Source of the DNA: Pigmentiphaga daeguensis
GTDB taxonomy: Bacteria > Pseudomonadota > Gammaproteobacteria > Burkholderiales > Burkholderiaceae_B
Reading direction: 5' to 3'
NCBI RefSeq assembly: GCF_039523035.1
Contig: NZ_BAAAEN010000005.1
Coordinates: 124,001-188,000, forward strand
DNA length: 64,000 nt
Part shown: one piece after another, positions 51,973 through 61,192 of the stretch
Layout of the letters: every line of letters begins with the position of its first letter
How positions within the stretch are numbered: position 1 is the stretch's first letter
Made by a program: the position numbers and the translations under genes
The notes under the pieces: generated by a model
Told to the model about the DNA's origin: nothing
Database searches by the model: none
What the model saw: only the letters and a program-made list of their open reading frames with translations

Positions 51973-54783
51973 TCAAGCGCCCAACCCCAATATCTGCCCA
52001 CCCCCATAACTGCTCTGCACCGGCTCCGTCCCTCCCGCCCGGATCCGTACCGCGCAGTACTTGAACTCCGGAATCTTCCCGAACGGATCCAGCGCGGCGT
52101 TCGTCAGCTTGTTGATCGCCGCCTCGTAATAACAGAACGGCACGAACACCGCTCCCCGCGGCGTGCCTTCCTCCGCCCGCGCATACAGCGACACCTCTCC
52201 GCGCCGCGACTCCAGCGTGATCACGTCTCCCGGCCGCACCCCGATCTCTTCCAGATCCAGCGGATGCACCAACGCCACCGGATCCGGCTCGATCGCATCC
52301 AGCACCGATGCCCGCCGCGTCATGCTGCCCGTGTGCCAGTGTTCCAGCTGCCGCCCCGTGATCAATACCCGCGGATACTCCCCGTCCGGCCGCTCGTTCG
52401 CCGGAATGATGTCGGCAGGCACGAAACGCGCGCGGCCCGTCTCGGTCGGGAACGTGGTCGTGAACACGACAGGGTCTCCGGCATCGCCCTCCGCCAGGCA
52501 GGGATACGTCACCGCATGCTCCGCCTGCAGGCGCTCCCAGGTGATGCCGCCTATGCTCGGCATCGAATGGCGCATCTCGTCGAACACCTCGGACACGTCG
52601 CGGTAGTGCCAGTCCAGCCCCATGCGCGCTGCGATCTGCTGGATGATCCACAGGTCCTGGCGCGCGTCGCCCGGCGGATCCAGGGCCTGCCGGCCCATCT
52701 GCACCAGCCGGTCGGTATTGGTGAACGTGCCGGTCTTTTCCGGAAAAGCCGAGGCGGGCAGGATGACGTCGGCCAGGTAGGCCGTCTCGGTCAGGAAGAT
52801 ATCCTGCACGACAAGATGGTCCAGTGCCGCCAGCGCCTCGCGCGCGTGGTTGGCGTCGGGGTCCGACATCGCCGGGTTTTCTCCCATGATGTACATGCCC
52901 CGCACCGTGCCGGCCCTGATCGCGTGCATCACCTCCACCACCGTCAGCCCCGGCTGCGGATCCAGCGGCATGCCCCACAACTGCTCGAACTTCTGGCGCG
53001 CGGCGGCGTTGTCCACGCGCTGGTAGTCCGGATACATCATCGGAATCAGTCCCGCGTCCGACGCGCCCTGCACGTTGTTCTGGCCGCGCAGCGGATGCAG
53101 GCCGGTGCCGGGGCGGCCGATCTGCCCGGTCATCAGCGCCAGCGCGATCAGGCAGCGCGCGTTGTCCGTGCCGTGCACGTGCTGCGATACGCCCATGCCC
53201 CACAGGATCATCGAGCCCTTGGAGGTGGCGTACAGCCGCGCGACCTCGCGCAGCGTGTCCGCGTCGATGCCGCAGATGGGTGCCATGCTCTCGGGGCTGT
53301 AGCCTTCCACGTTCCTGCGCAGTTCGTCGTAGCCGATGGTGCGGCCGGCGATGAAGTCTTCGTCGACCAGGCCTTCATGGACGATCACGTGCATCATCGC
53401 GTTCAGCATCGCCACGTCGGTGTCCGGCTTGAACTGCAGGAAGCGGTGCGCCAGCCGGGCCAGGTCCGAGCGGCGCGGGTCGGCCACGATGAGCTTGGTG
53501 CCGTTCTTCACCGCGTTCTTGATCCAGCTCGCCGCCACCGGATGGTTGACCGTGGGGTTGGCGCCGATCACGATCACCACCTCGGCCTTGCCCACGTCCA
53601 TCACCGGATTGGACACCGCGCCCGAGCCTATGCCTTCCAGCAGTGCCGCCACCGACGAGGCATGGCACAACCGCGTGCAGTGATCGACGTTGTTGCTGCC
53701 GAAGCCCGTGCGCACCAGCTTCTGGAACAGATAGGCTTCCTCGTTGCTGCCCTTGGCCGAGCCGAAGCCGGCCAGCGCGCGCTTGCCGTGCGTGTCGCGG
53801 ATCGTGCGCAGCCGCTCGCCCACCAGGTCCAGCGCCTCGTCCCACGTCGCTTCGCGGAACACCTCCATGACGCGGTCCGGATCCATCACGGCGTCGCCGC
53901 GCTTGGGCGCGTCCGCGCGGCGGATCAGCGGACGGGTCAGGCGGTGGGGGTGGTGGGCGTAGTCGAAGCCGTAGCGGCCTTTCACGCACAGGCGCTCGTG
54001 GTTGGCCGGACCGTCGCGGCCCTCGACGTACAGGATGCGGTTGTCCTTGACGTGGTAGGTCAGCTGGCAGCCCACGCCGCAATAGGGGCAGACCGATTCG
54101 ACCGCCTTGTCCGGCACTTGCAGCGCCACCTCGCGCGCGGGCATCAGCGCGCCGGTGGGACAGGCCTGCACGCATTCGCCGCAGGCCACGCATGTGGAAG
54201 CGCCCATGGCGTCGTCCATGTCGAACACGATCCTGGCATGGTCGCCGCGATGGGCCAGCCCGATCACGTCGTTGACCTGCTCGTCGCGGCAGGCACGCAG
54301 GCAGCGCGTGCACTGGATGCAGGCGTCCAGGTTGACGGCGATGGCCGGGTGCGAGGTGTCGGCGGCCACCGGCGCGCGCGGCGCGAAGCGCGGCTTGCCC
54401 ACGCCCAGCTTGCGGGCCCAGAGATCCACTTCGTTGTTCCGCGTGTACGAGGTCTCGGGCATGTCGGCCTGCAACAGCTCGAGCACCATCTTCTGCGCGC
54501 GCACGGCGCGTTCGCTGTCGGTCGTGACCTCCATGCCCTCGCGCGGCGTGCGGCAGCACGACGGCGCCAGCACGCGCTCGCCGGCGATCTCGACCACGCA
54601 CGAGCGGCAGTTGCCGGCCGGTTCCAGTCCGTCGGCATGGCACAGGCGGGGAATCTCGATGCCCAGGCGGTCGGCCACCTGGATCAGGGTTTCGTTGTCG
54701 GCGGCGCTGACTTCCTGCCCGTTCAGGCGGAAGTTCACGGTGACGGCAGAGAGGCCGAGCTCGCGGCGATTGATGGCATTCAT
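51973..54783 (-). CDS. fdsA: NAD-dependent formate dehydrogenase, molybdenum catalytic subunit
   Basis: The product has 936 residues. The [2Fe-2S] ferredoxin domain is at the N-terminus (Cys48, 59, 62, 76), then two [4Fe-4S] motifs (Cys155/158/161/165 and 198/201/204/208), a further cluster site (Cys232, 235, 239, 266) and the bis-MGD domains. The molybdenum ligand is Cys373 in DHCTRLCHASS, so this is the cysteine, not selenocysteine, form. It oxidises formate to CO2 and passes electrons to the FdsB NADH site. It starts one base after the upstream fusion gene ends. fdsC, fdsD and fdhD are not in the window. Confidence 0.95.
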   Translation of the reverse strand: MNAINRRELGLSAVTVNFRLNGQEVSAADNETLIQVADRLGIEIPRLCHADGLEPAGNCRSCVVEIAGERVLAPSCCRTPREGMEVTTDSERAVRAQKMVLELLQADMPETSYTRNNEVDLWARKLGVGKPRFAPRAPVAADTSHPAIAVNLDACIQCTRCLRACRDEQVNDVIGLAHRGDHARIVFDMDDAMGASTCVACGECVQACPTGALMPAREVALQVPDKAVESVCPYCGVGCQLTYHVKDNRILYVEGRDGPANHERLCVKGRYGFDYAHHPHRLTRPLIRRADAPKRGDAVMDPDRVMEVFREATWDEALDLVGERLRTIRDTHGKRALAGFGSAKGSNEEAYLFQKLVRTGFGSNNVDHCTRLCHASSVAALLEGIGSGAVSNPVMDVGKAEVVIVIGANPTVNHPVAASWIKNAVKNGTKLIVADPRRSDLARLAHRFLQFKPDTDVAMLNAMMHVIVHEGLVDEDFIAGRTIGYDELRRNVEGYSPESMAPICGIDADTLREVARLYATSKGSMILWGMGVSQHVHGTDNARCLIALALMTGQIGRPGTGLHPLRGQNNVQGASDAGLIPMMYPDYQRVDNAAARQKFEQLWGMPLDPQPGLTVVEVMHAIRAGTVRGMYIMGENPAMSDPDANHAREALAALDHLVVQDIFLTETAYLADVILPASAFPEKTGTFTNTDRLVQMGRQALDPPGDARQDLWIIQQIAARMGLDWHYRDVSEVFDEMRHSMPSIGGITWERLQAEHAVTYPCLAEGDAGDPVVFTTTFPTETGRARFVPADIIPANERPDGEYPRVLITGRQLEHWHTGSMTRRASVLDAIEPDPVALVHPLDLEEIGVRPGDVITLESRRGEVSLYARAEEGTPRGAVFVPFCYYEAAINKLTNAALDPFGKIPEFKYCAVRIRAGGTEPVQSSYGGGQILGLGA

Positions 54784-54784
54784 G

Positions 54785-56521
54785 TCAGTTACCCGTGGCA
54801 CGGCCGGACGACCCGGAGCCGAGTTCTCCAGGAAAATACTTGATGACGCAATCGACCGGATTGGGGGCGGCCTGGCCCAGTCCGCATATCGAGGCATCGC
54901 GCATGACGGCGGACAACTCCTCCAGCAGCGGGATGTCCCACTCGGGCTGGCGGATCAGCTCCAGCGCCTTGGCCGTGCCCACGCGGCAGGGCGTGCACTG
55001 GCCACAGGATTCGTCCTTGAAGAAGGCCATCATGTTGCGCGCCGCGCCCACGGCGGTGTCTCGATGGGACAGGACCATGACCGCCGCCGAGCCGATGAAG
55101 CAGCCGTAGGGTTGCAGCGTGTCGAAATCCAGCGGGATGTCGTTCATCGATGCCGGCAGGATGCCGCCCGACGCGCCGCCCGGCAGGTAGGCGTAGAACT
55201 GGTGGCCGTCCTGCATGCCGCCGCAGTATTCGTCGATCAGTTCCTGGATGGTGATGCCGGCCGGTGCCAGATGGACGCCGGGTTGGCGCACGCGTCCCGA
55301 TACCGAGAACGAGCGCAGGCCCTTGCGCCCGCGCCGGCCCTGCGAGGCGAACCAGGCGCCGCCGCGTTCCAGGATGTCCCGGACCCAGTGCAGCGTCTCG
55401 AAGTTGTGCTCGAGCGTGGGACGGCCGAACAGTCCGACCTGCGCGACATAGGGCGGGCGCAGCCTGGGCATGCCGCGCTTGCCTTCGATCGATTCGATCA
55501 TGGCCGATTCCTCGCCGCAGATGTAGGCACCGGCGCCTCGCCGCAATTCGATGCGGGGCAGGCCGGAAACGGGCGGATCGGCGCGCAGGCGGTCCAGCTC
55601 CGCCTGCAGGATGGCGCGGCAGCCGTGGTATTCGTCGCGCAGATAGATGTAGACGGCCTGCGCCTCGACGGCCCAGGCCGCGATCAACAGGCCCTCCAGG
55701 TGGCGATGCGGATCGCGCTCGAGATAGTAGCGATCCTTGAAGGTACCGGGCTCGCCTTCGTCCACGTTGACCGCCATCAGGCGCGGCGCGGGTTCCGCGC
55801 GCACCGCGCGCCACTTGCGGCCGGCCGGGAAGCCCGCGCCGCCCAGGCCGCGCAGGCCCGAATCTTCCATGGCCTTGAGCACGGACTCCACGTCGCGCTG
55901 TCCGGACGCGCATTCGCGCAGCACGAGGTAGCCGCCCTGTGCGACGTAGCCGGCGTAGTCGATGTAGGCGCCCGGCACGTCGCGGGTGTCGCCGCTCGCG
56001 ACGGCTGCCTGCACCGTATCCGCCGTTGCACAGGAAATGGGGCGCTGGCCCACCATCGCCACGGGTGCTTGTTCGCAGCGCCCCAGACAGGGGGCGGGCA
56101 CGACCCGCACGCCGGCGCCCAGCACTTGCCGCAGACGCTCGATCAGCGGTCCGGCGCCCGCCAGTTCGCAGGACAGGCTGCCGCACACCCGCACGGTCAG
56201 CGGCGCGGTGCCGGATTCGGCCTGGCCGTCGTCGCGCACCACGTCGAAGTGGTGGTAGAAGGAGGCCACTTCATAGACCTCGGCCTGCGCCATGCGCAGT
56301 TCCTGCGCCAGCGCCGCCAGGTGGCGGGTGCCGAGCTGGCCGTAGCGGTCGTTGATGCGATGCAGGTGTTCGATCAGCAGGTCGCGCCGGCGCGGCGCGT
56401 CCCCCAACAGCGCACGCACCTCGGCCAGCGCGGCGGGATCGACGCGCCGGCCCTTGGGTTGCTGGCGCCTGCGTTCGCGCGTGGGCGCCGCCGCGACGAT
56501 GGGAATGACTTTCTGGTCCAT
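54785..56521 (-). CDS. fdsB: Formate dehydrogenase NADH/FMN subunit: fused FdsG (NuoE) and FdsB (NuoF)
   Basis: The product has 578 residues. Residues ~30-165 are a NuoE-type thioredoxin-like [2Fe-2S] domain (Cys113, 118, 145, 149). From ~180 on it is NuoF: the FMN-binding GLGGAGFPAGRKW (226-237), the NADH-binding GAGAYICGEES (329-339), and the [4Fe-4S] CGQCTPC (506-512) plus Cys546. In Cupriavidus and Rhodobacter FdsG and FdsB are separate; here they are one chain. It transfers electrons from FdsA to NAD+. It is divergent from a regulator gene. Confidence 0.94.
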   Translation of the reverse strand: MDQKVIPIVAAAPTRERRRQQPKGRRVDPAALAEVRALLGDAPRRRDLLIEHLHRINDRYGQLGTRHLAALAQELRMAQAEVYEVASFYHHFDVVRDDGQAESGTAPLTVRVCGSLSCELAGAGPLIERLRQVLGAGVRVVPAPCLGRCEQAPVAMVGQRPISCATADTVQAAVASGDTRDVPGAYIDYAGYVAQGGYLVLRECASGQRDVESVLKAMEDSGLRGLGGAGFPAGRKWRAVRAEPAPRLMAVNVDEGEPGTFKDRYYLERDPHRHLEGLLIAAWAVEAQAVYIYLRDEYHGCRAILQAELDRLRADPPVSGLPRIELRRGAGAYICGEESAMIESIEGKRGMPRLRPPYVAQVGLFGRPTLEHNFETLHWVRDILERGGAWFASQGRRGRKGLRSFSVSGRVRQPGVHLAPAGITIQELIDEYCGGMQDGHQFYAYLPGGASGGILPASMNDIPLDFDTLQPYGCFIGSAAVMVLSHRDTAVGAARNMMAFFKDESCGQCTPCRVGTAKALELIRQPEWDIPLLEELSAVMRDASICGLGQAAPNPVDCVIKYFPGELGSGSSGRATGN

Positions 56522-56647
56522 GGGGTTCCGTGCCGTGCGTCGCGAAGGAGGAAACGGCTAATATATGAAATTCAGAACATATGTCTTGCTACGCGACCCA
56601 CTCTAACAAAGAAATTTCCGTCGAAAAATATGTTCAGGATTGCATAA
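56522..56647 (+). promoter_or_regulatory. Divergent fds promoter region with spaced inverted repeat
   Basis: GAACATAT (56575-56582) and its exact inverse ATATGTTC (56628-56635) lie 45 bases apart (53 bases, about five helix turns, centre to centre) in a strongly AT-rich stretch. This fits two binding sites for a dimeric regulator, probably the 56648 gene product. The first half-site runs into ATGT, giving a local ACATATGT palindrome. Confidence 0.6.
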
Positions 56648-57748
56648 ATGTTCAAGATCGCGATCCAGCCCGGCTGGTACGTCCAGGGGACGGGGGCCGA
56701 GGCCTCTTCCGCGGTGGATACGTCCCTGCTGCTGCGCCTGCTGGCCAGCATCCGCGAGTCGGGCTCGATCGCGGCGGCGGGCCGCCTGGAAGGGTTGTCC
56801 TATCGCCACGTATGGGGGCTCCTGCGCAGCGCCGAGCAATTGTTCGGCACGCCGCTGCTGGAGAAGCGGCCGGGCAAGGGTACGCGGCTCAGCCACCTGG
56901 GCACGGTCCTGTTGCTGGCCGAGGACCGCATCCGCGCCCGGCTGTCGCCCACGCTGGACAGCCTGGCCTCGGAACTCGAGGCGGAGATCCGCAAGGCGGT
57001 GGCGCCCGAACGCTCGCCCTTGCGGCTGTACGCCAGCCACGGTTTCGCCGTGGCGGCCCTGGTGGACTGGATCAACACCGCGCAGATGCCGGTGGAACTG
57101 CGCTACCGCAACAGCACCGAGGCCGTGGCCGCGCTGGCGCGCGGCGAATGCGACCTGGCCGGTTTCCACGTGCCCATCGGCCCCTTCGAGCGGGACGCCG
57201 TGCGCCAGTACCTGCAATGGCTGGATCCGCGCAAGCACGTGCTGGTCCAGCTCGCGCTGCGCGTGCAAGGGCTGTGCGTGGCGCCGGGCAATCCCAAGCG
57301 CATCCGGACGCTGGCCGACCTCGCGCGGCCGGGCGTGCGCTTCGTCAACCGGCAGGCCGGCTCGGGCACGCGCATGCTGCTGGAGCTGATGCTGGCGCGC
57401 GACCAGGTGCCGCAGCAGGCCATCAACGGCTTCGACAGCACCGAGTTCACCCATGCGGCGGTGGCCGCCTACATCGCCAGCGGCATGGCCGACGTCGGCT
57501 TCGGCATCGAGACCGCGGCCCGGCGCTTCGGACTGGACTTCGTGCCGCTGGTGACCGAGCGCTACTTCTTCGCGGTGGAGCAGTCGGCCCTGGAGACGCG
57601 GCGGCTGGACGACGTGCTGGCCATCTTGAAGGCGCCCGGCTTCATACGGCGCCTGGAGGCGCTGCCGGGCTATGAACCGGTGGCGACCGGCGAAGTGCTG
57701 ACGCTGGCGCGCGCCTTCGGCGGCCGGCCGGGCGCTCAGTCTTCCTGA
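56648..57748 (+). CDS. ModE/LysR-like winged-helix regulator with PBP-type domain (formate dehydrogenase regulator)
   Basis: The product has 366 residues. The N-terminal ~110 residues form a ModE/LysR-like winged helix (LLRLLASIRESGSIAAAGRLEGLSYRHVWGLLRSAEQLFGTPLLEKRPGKGTRLS), followed by a periplasmic-binding-protein-like ligand domain (about 125-350) with the FVNRQAGSGTRMLLE block known from molybdate-related regulators. It is divergent from the fds genes, so control of formate dehydrogenase by formate or molybdenum is likely. Its end overlaps the convergent NYN gene by 13 bases. Confidence 0.85.
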   Translation: MFKIAIQPGWYVQGTGAEASSAVDTSLLLRLLASIRESGSIAAAGRLEGLSYRHVWGLLRSAEQLFGTPLLEKRPGKGTRLSHLGTVLLLAEDRIRARLSPTLDSLASELEAEIRKAVAPERSPLRLYASHGFAVAALVDWINTAQMPVELRYRNSTEAVAALARGECDLAGFHVPIGPFERDAVRQYLQWLDPRKHVLVQLALRVQGLCVAPGNPKRIRTLADLARPGVRFVNRQAGSGTRMLLELMLARDQVPQQAINGFDSTEFTHAAVAAYIASGMADVGFGIETAARRFGLDFVPLVTERYFFAVEQSALETRRLDDVLAILKAPGFIRRLEALPGYEPVATGEVLTLARAFGGRPGAQSS

Positions 57749-58995
57749 GCCTTCGCCGCGGTCTTGCGCGCGCGGGGGCGCGCGGGCGTCTTGCGGGCGG
57801 TCTTGCGCGCCGCTTTCTTGGCGGGGGCGCCGGCCGTGGCGGCAGCGTCGGCGCTGGCGGTTTCAACGGCGGGCGGCTGGGCCGGCTCGGGCGGCGCGGC
57901 GACCGGCGCGGGCCCGAGCTCGGGTTCGGGCCGGGCGGCCGGTTCGGCGGCAAACAGGGGCAGGGCGGCGGATTCCTGCCGCGCCGTTTCCCCGGCCGCC
58001 TCGGCCTCGGGCCGTCCGCGGCGGGAAGCGCTCTTGCCGGCGCCGCGGGTGTTGCGCCGCTTGTCCGCCCGGGGGGCAGGGGCCTCGGCTGCGGGTGCCT
58101 CGGCGGGTTCGACGGCGGGAGCCGGGGCGGGCGCCGCAGCCGGCTTGGGCGCGGCCGGCTCGACCGGCGCGGCTTCGCCGTTGGCGCGATACACATAGGC
58201 GCCGGACTTGTCGTCGCGGCCGAACTCCAGCAGCCCGCGCGACTGGGCCGCCTCCAGCAGGTTGCCGAAGGCGCGGAAGCCGTAATAGGACTCGTTGAAG
58301 TCGGGGCGCCGGCGCTTGATGGCCTCCTTCAGCACCGAGGCCCAGATCTTCCCGGTGTCGCCGCGTTCGGCCAGCAGCGCATCGAAGGTCTCGACCGCCA
58401 GCGCGATGCCTTTCTCGCGCCGGGACTCCAGTTCGTCCTTGCGTGCCTTGTCTTCGTCGTGCGGGCGGCGGCTGGCCGGCTGCGCCCCGCGCGGCTCGCG
58501 GCGGGCGGCCTGGTGCGTCTCGCGGACCAGGTCGTCGTAGAAGATGAATTCGTCGCAGTTGGCGATCAGCAGGTCCGAGGTGGACTGCTTGACGCCCAGC
58601 CCGATGACCTGCTTGGCGTTCTCGCGCAGCTTGGAGACCAGCGGCGAGAAATCGGAGTCGCCGCTGATGATCACGAAGGTGTTGACGTGCGACTTGGTGT
58701 AACAGAGGTCCAGCGCATCGACCACCATCCGGATGTCGGCCGAGTTCTTGCCGGACTGGCGCACGTGCGGGATGTCGATCAGTTCGAAGTTGGCCTCGTG
58801 CATGGTGGCCTTGAAGCCCTTGTAGCGGTCCCAGTCGCAATAGGCCTTCTTGACCACGATGCTGCCCTTGAGTAGCAGGCGTTCGAGCACCAGCTTGATG
58901 TCGAAGCGCTCGTACTTGGCGTCGCGCACGCCCAGGGCCACGTTCTCGAAGTCGCAGAACAGCGCCATGCTGACGTTTTCCGGGGGATGGTTCAT
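57736..58995 (-). CDS. NYN-domain (PIN-like) RNase / OST-HTH protein with basic low-complexity tail
   Basis: The product has 419 residues. The NYN/LabA-type nuclease core (10-170) has the acidic residues Asp15 (FCDFENV), Asp87 and Asp113/115 (SGDSDFSPLV). Residues ~193-270 look like an OST-HTH/LOTUS RNA-binding domain (KIWASVLKEAIKRRRPDFNESYYGFRAFGNLLEAAQSRGLL). The last ~150 residues are Ala/Pro/Glu-rich, ending in a Lys/Arg/Ala tail like histone H1 (KKAARKTARKTPARPRARKTAAKAQED). It probably cuts or binds RNA; the target is unknown. It stands alone, divergent from the ABC-2 exporter. Confidence 0.85.
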   Translation of the reverse strand: MNHPPENVSMALFCDFENVALGVRDAKYERFDIKLVLERLLLKGSIVVKKAYCDWDRYKGFKATMHEANFELIDIPHVRQSGKNSADIRMVVDALDLCYTKSHVNTFVIISGDSDFSPLVSKLRENAKQVIGLGVKQSTSDLLIANCDEFIFYDDLVRETHQAARREPRGAQPASRRPHDEDKARKDELESRREKGIALAVETFDALLAERGDTGKIWASVLKEAIKRRRPDFNESYYGFRAFGNLLEAAQSRGLLEFGRDDKSGAYVYRANGEAAPVEPAAPKPAAAPAPAPAVEPAEAPAAEAPAPRADKRRNTRGAGKSASRRGRPEAEAAGETARQESAALPLFAAEPAARPEPELGPAPVAAPPEPAQPPAVETASADAAATAGAPAKKAARKTARKTPARPRARKTAAKAQED

Positions 58996-59192
58996 GGGGG
59001 AATGCTCCGGTCGTGCGGCGGCGGGCGGATGCCTGCCGCGAAAACAGGATGATACCGGGTCGGCCCGCGCGGGAAATGCCCCTGCTGGCGGAACAGGCTT
59101 GAAGACGCTGCCATGCCTATCCTATACACTCGACTTCCGCCGCCGGGACCGTGCCTTCCCCTCCCATTCCCCCGCGGCGCGACCATCACGCC

Positions 59193-60152
<960 letters not shown>

Positions 60153-60154
60153 GC

Positions 60155-60919
60155 ATGATCAATTTCTACGCGATCCGGGCGATCTACCGGTTCGAGATGG
60201 CGCGGACCTTCCGCACGCTGACCCAGAGCATCGCCTCGCCGGTGCTGTCCACCTCCCTCTACTTCATCGTGTTCGGCACCGCCATCGGCTCGCGCATGGG
60301 CGAGATCGGCGGCGTCAGCTACGGGGCGTTCATCATCCCCGGCCTGATCATGATGTCGCTGCTGAACGAAAGCATTTCCAACGCCTCGTTCGGCATCTAC
60401 CTGCCCAAGTGGACGGGCACCATCTACGAGCTGCTGTCGGCGCCGGTGTCGCCGGTCGAGGCGGTGGTCGGCTACGTCGGCGCGGCCGCCACCAAGTCGA
60501 TGATGCTGGGCCTGCTGATCCTGGTCACGGCCCGCATCTTCGTGCCCTATCACATCGAACATCCCGTCTGGATGGTGGGCTTCCTGGTCCTGACCGCCGT
60601 CACGTTCAGCCTGTTCGGCTTCATCATCGGCCTGTGGGCCGACGACTTCCAGAAGCTGCAGATCATTCCGCTCATGGTCGTCACGCCGTTGACCTTCCTG
60701 GGCGGCGCGTTCTATTCCATCAGCATGTTGCCGCCGATCTGGCAGAAGATCACCCTGGCCAACCCCGTGGTCTACCTCATCAGCGGGTTCCGCTGGAGCT
60801 TCTACGGCCAGTCCGACGTCAACGTCGTGGTCAGCCTGGGCATGACGCTGGCGTTCCTGGTCGTATGCCTGGGCATCGTGACCTGGATCTTCCGCACCGG
60901 CTACAAGATGAAGACCTGA
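60155..60919 (+). CDS. ABC-2 type permease (YadH-like)
   Basis: The product has 254 residues with six hydrophobic spans and the ABC-2 core MVVTPLTFLGGAFYSISMLPPIWQKITLANPVVYLISGFRW near residues 170-210. It forms an exporter with the ATPase encoded immediately upstream. A hairpin without T-run (60960-60997) follows it. Confidence 0.9.
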   Translation: MINFYAIRAIYRFEMARTFRTLTQSIASPVLSTSLYFIVFGTAIGSRMGEIGGVSYGAFIIPGLIMMSLLNESISNASFGIYLPKWTGTIYELLSAPVSPVEAVVGYVGAAATKSMMLGLLILVTARIFVPYHIEHPVWMVGFLVLTAVTFSLFGFIIGLWADDFQKLQIIPLMVVTPLTFLGGAFYSISMLPPIWQKITLANPVVYLISGFRWSFYGQSDVNVVVSLGMTLAFLVVCLGIVTWIFRTGYKMKT

Positions 60920-60959
60920 GGCCGGCCCGCCGCGCCATTCCGGTGCGCATGGACCCCCG

Positions 60960-60997
60960 CCGGTGCGGCGGCGCGCCCCGAGCGGGCGCCGCACCGG
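60960..60997 (+). terminator. Strong hairpin after the ABC-2 permease gene
   Basis: CCGGTGCGGCG (60960-60970) and CGCCGCACCGG (60987-60997) form a perfect 11-base-pair stem with a 16-base loop that can pair further. No T-run follows, so termination would be Rho-assisted or imperfect. Confidence 0.6.
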
Positions 60998-61124
60998 TGG
61001 TCCGCCCAGGGCGCACGGCTGGCACTCTTCCTGCTTACGAAGCGACGGTGCCGGGAAATTATTGAGTCGATCAATTATTTTTCCCGGATCGTGCCGGTTG
61101 CCGTAAACCCTAATTCATCGATAA

Positions 61125-61146
61125 ATTAATTACTTGTTTAATTAAT
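61125..61146. promoter_or_regulatory. AT-rich inverted repeat upstream of the ABC importer operon
   Basis: ATTAATTA (61125-61132) and TAATTAAT (61139-61146) form an exact 8-base inverted repeat with a 6-base spacer, within an AT-rich stretch (61056-61146) just before the receptor gene. It is a possible operator or promoter region; boxes were not assigned. Confidence 0.45.
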
Positions 61147-61192
61147 CGAGGCGGTGGGCAATTCTTAATCGAAACCTTTGCGAGAGGTCGCT

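Noticed and set aside
53660..53672. Possible selenocysteine formate dehydrogenase
   Set aside because: The catalytic position is a normal Cys codon (Cys373) and there is no in-frame TGA.
52264..54843. 859-codon open frame on the plus strand opposite fdsA
   Set aside because: FdsA motifs on the other strand are complete; this frame has no recognisable domain.
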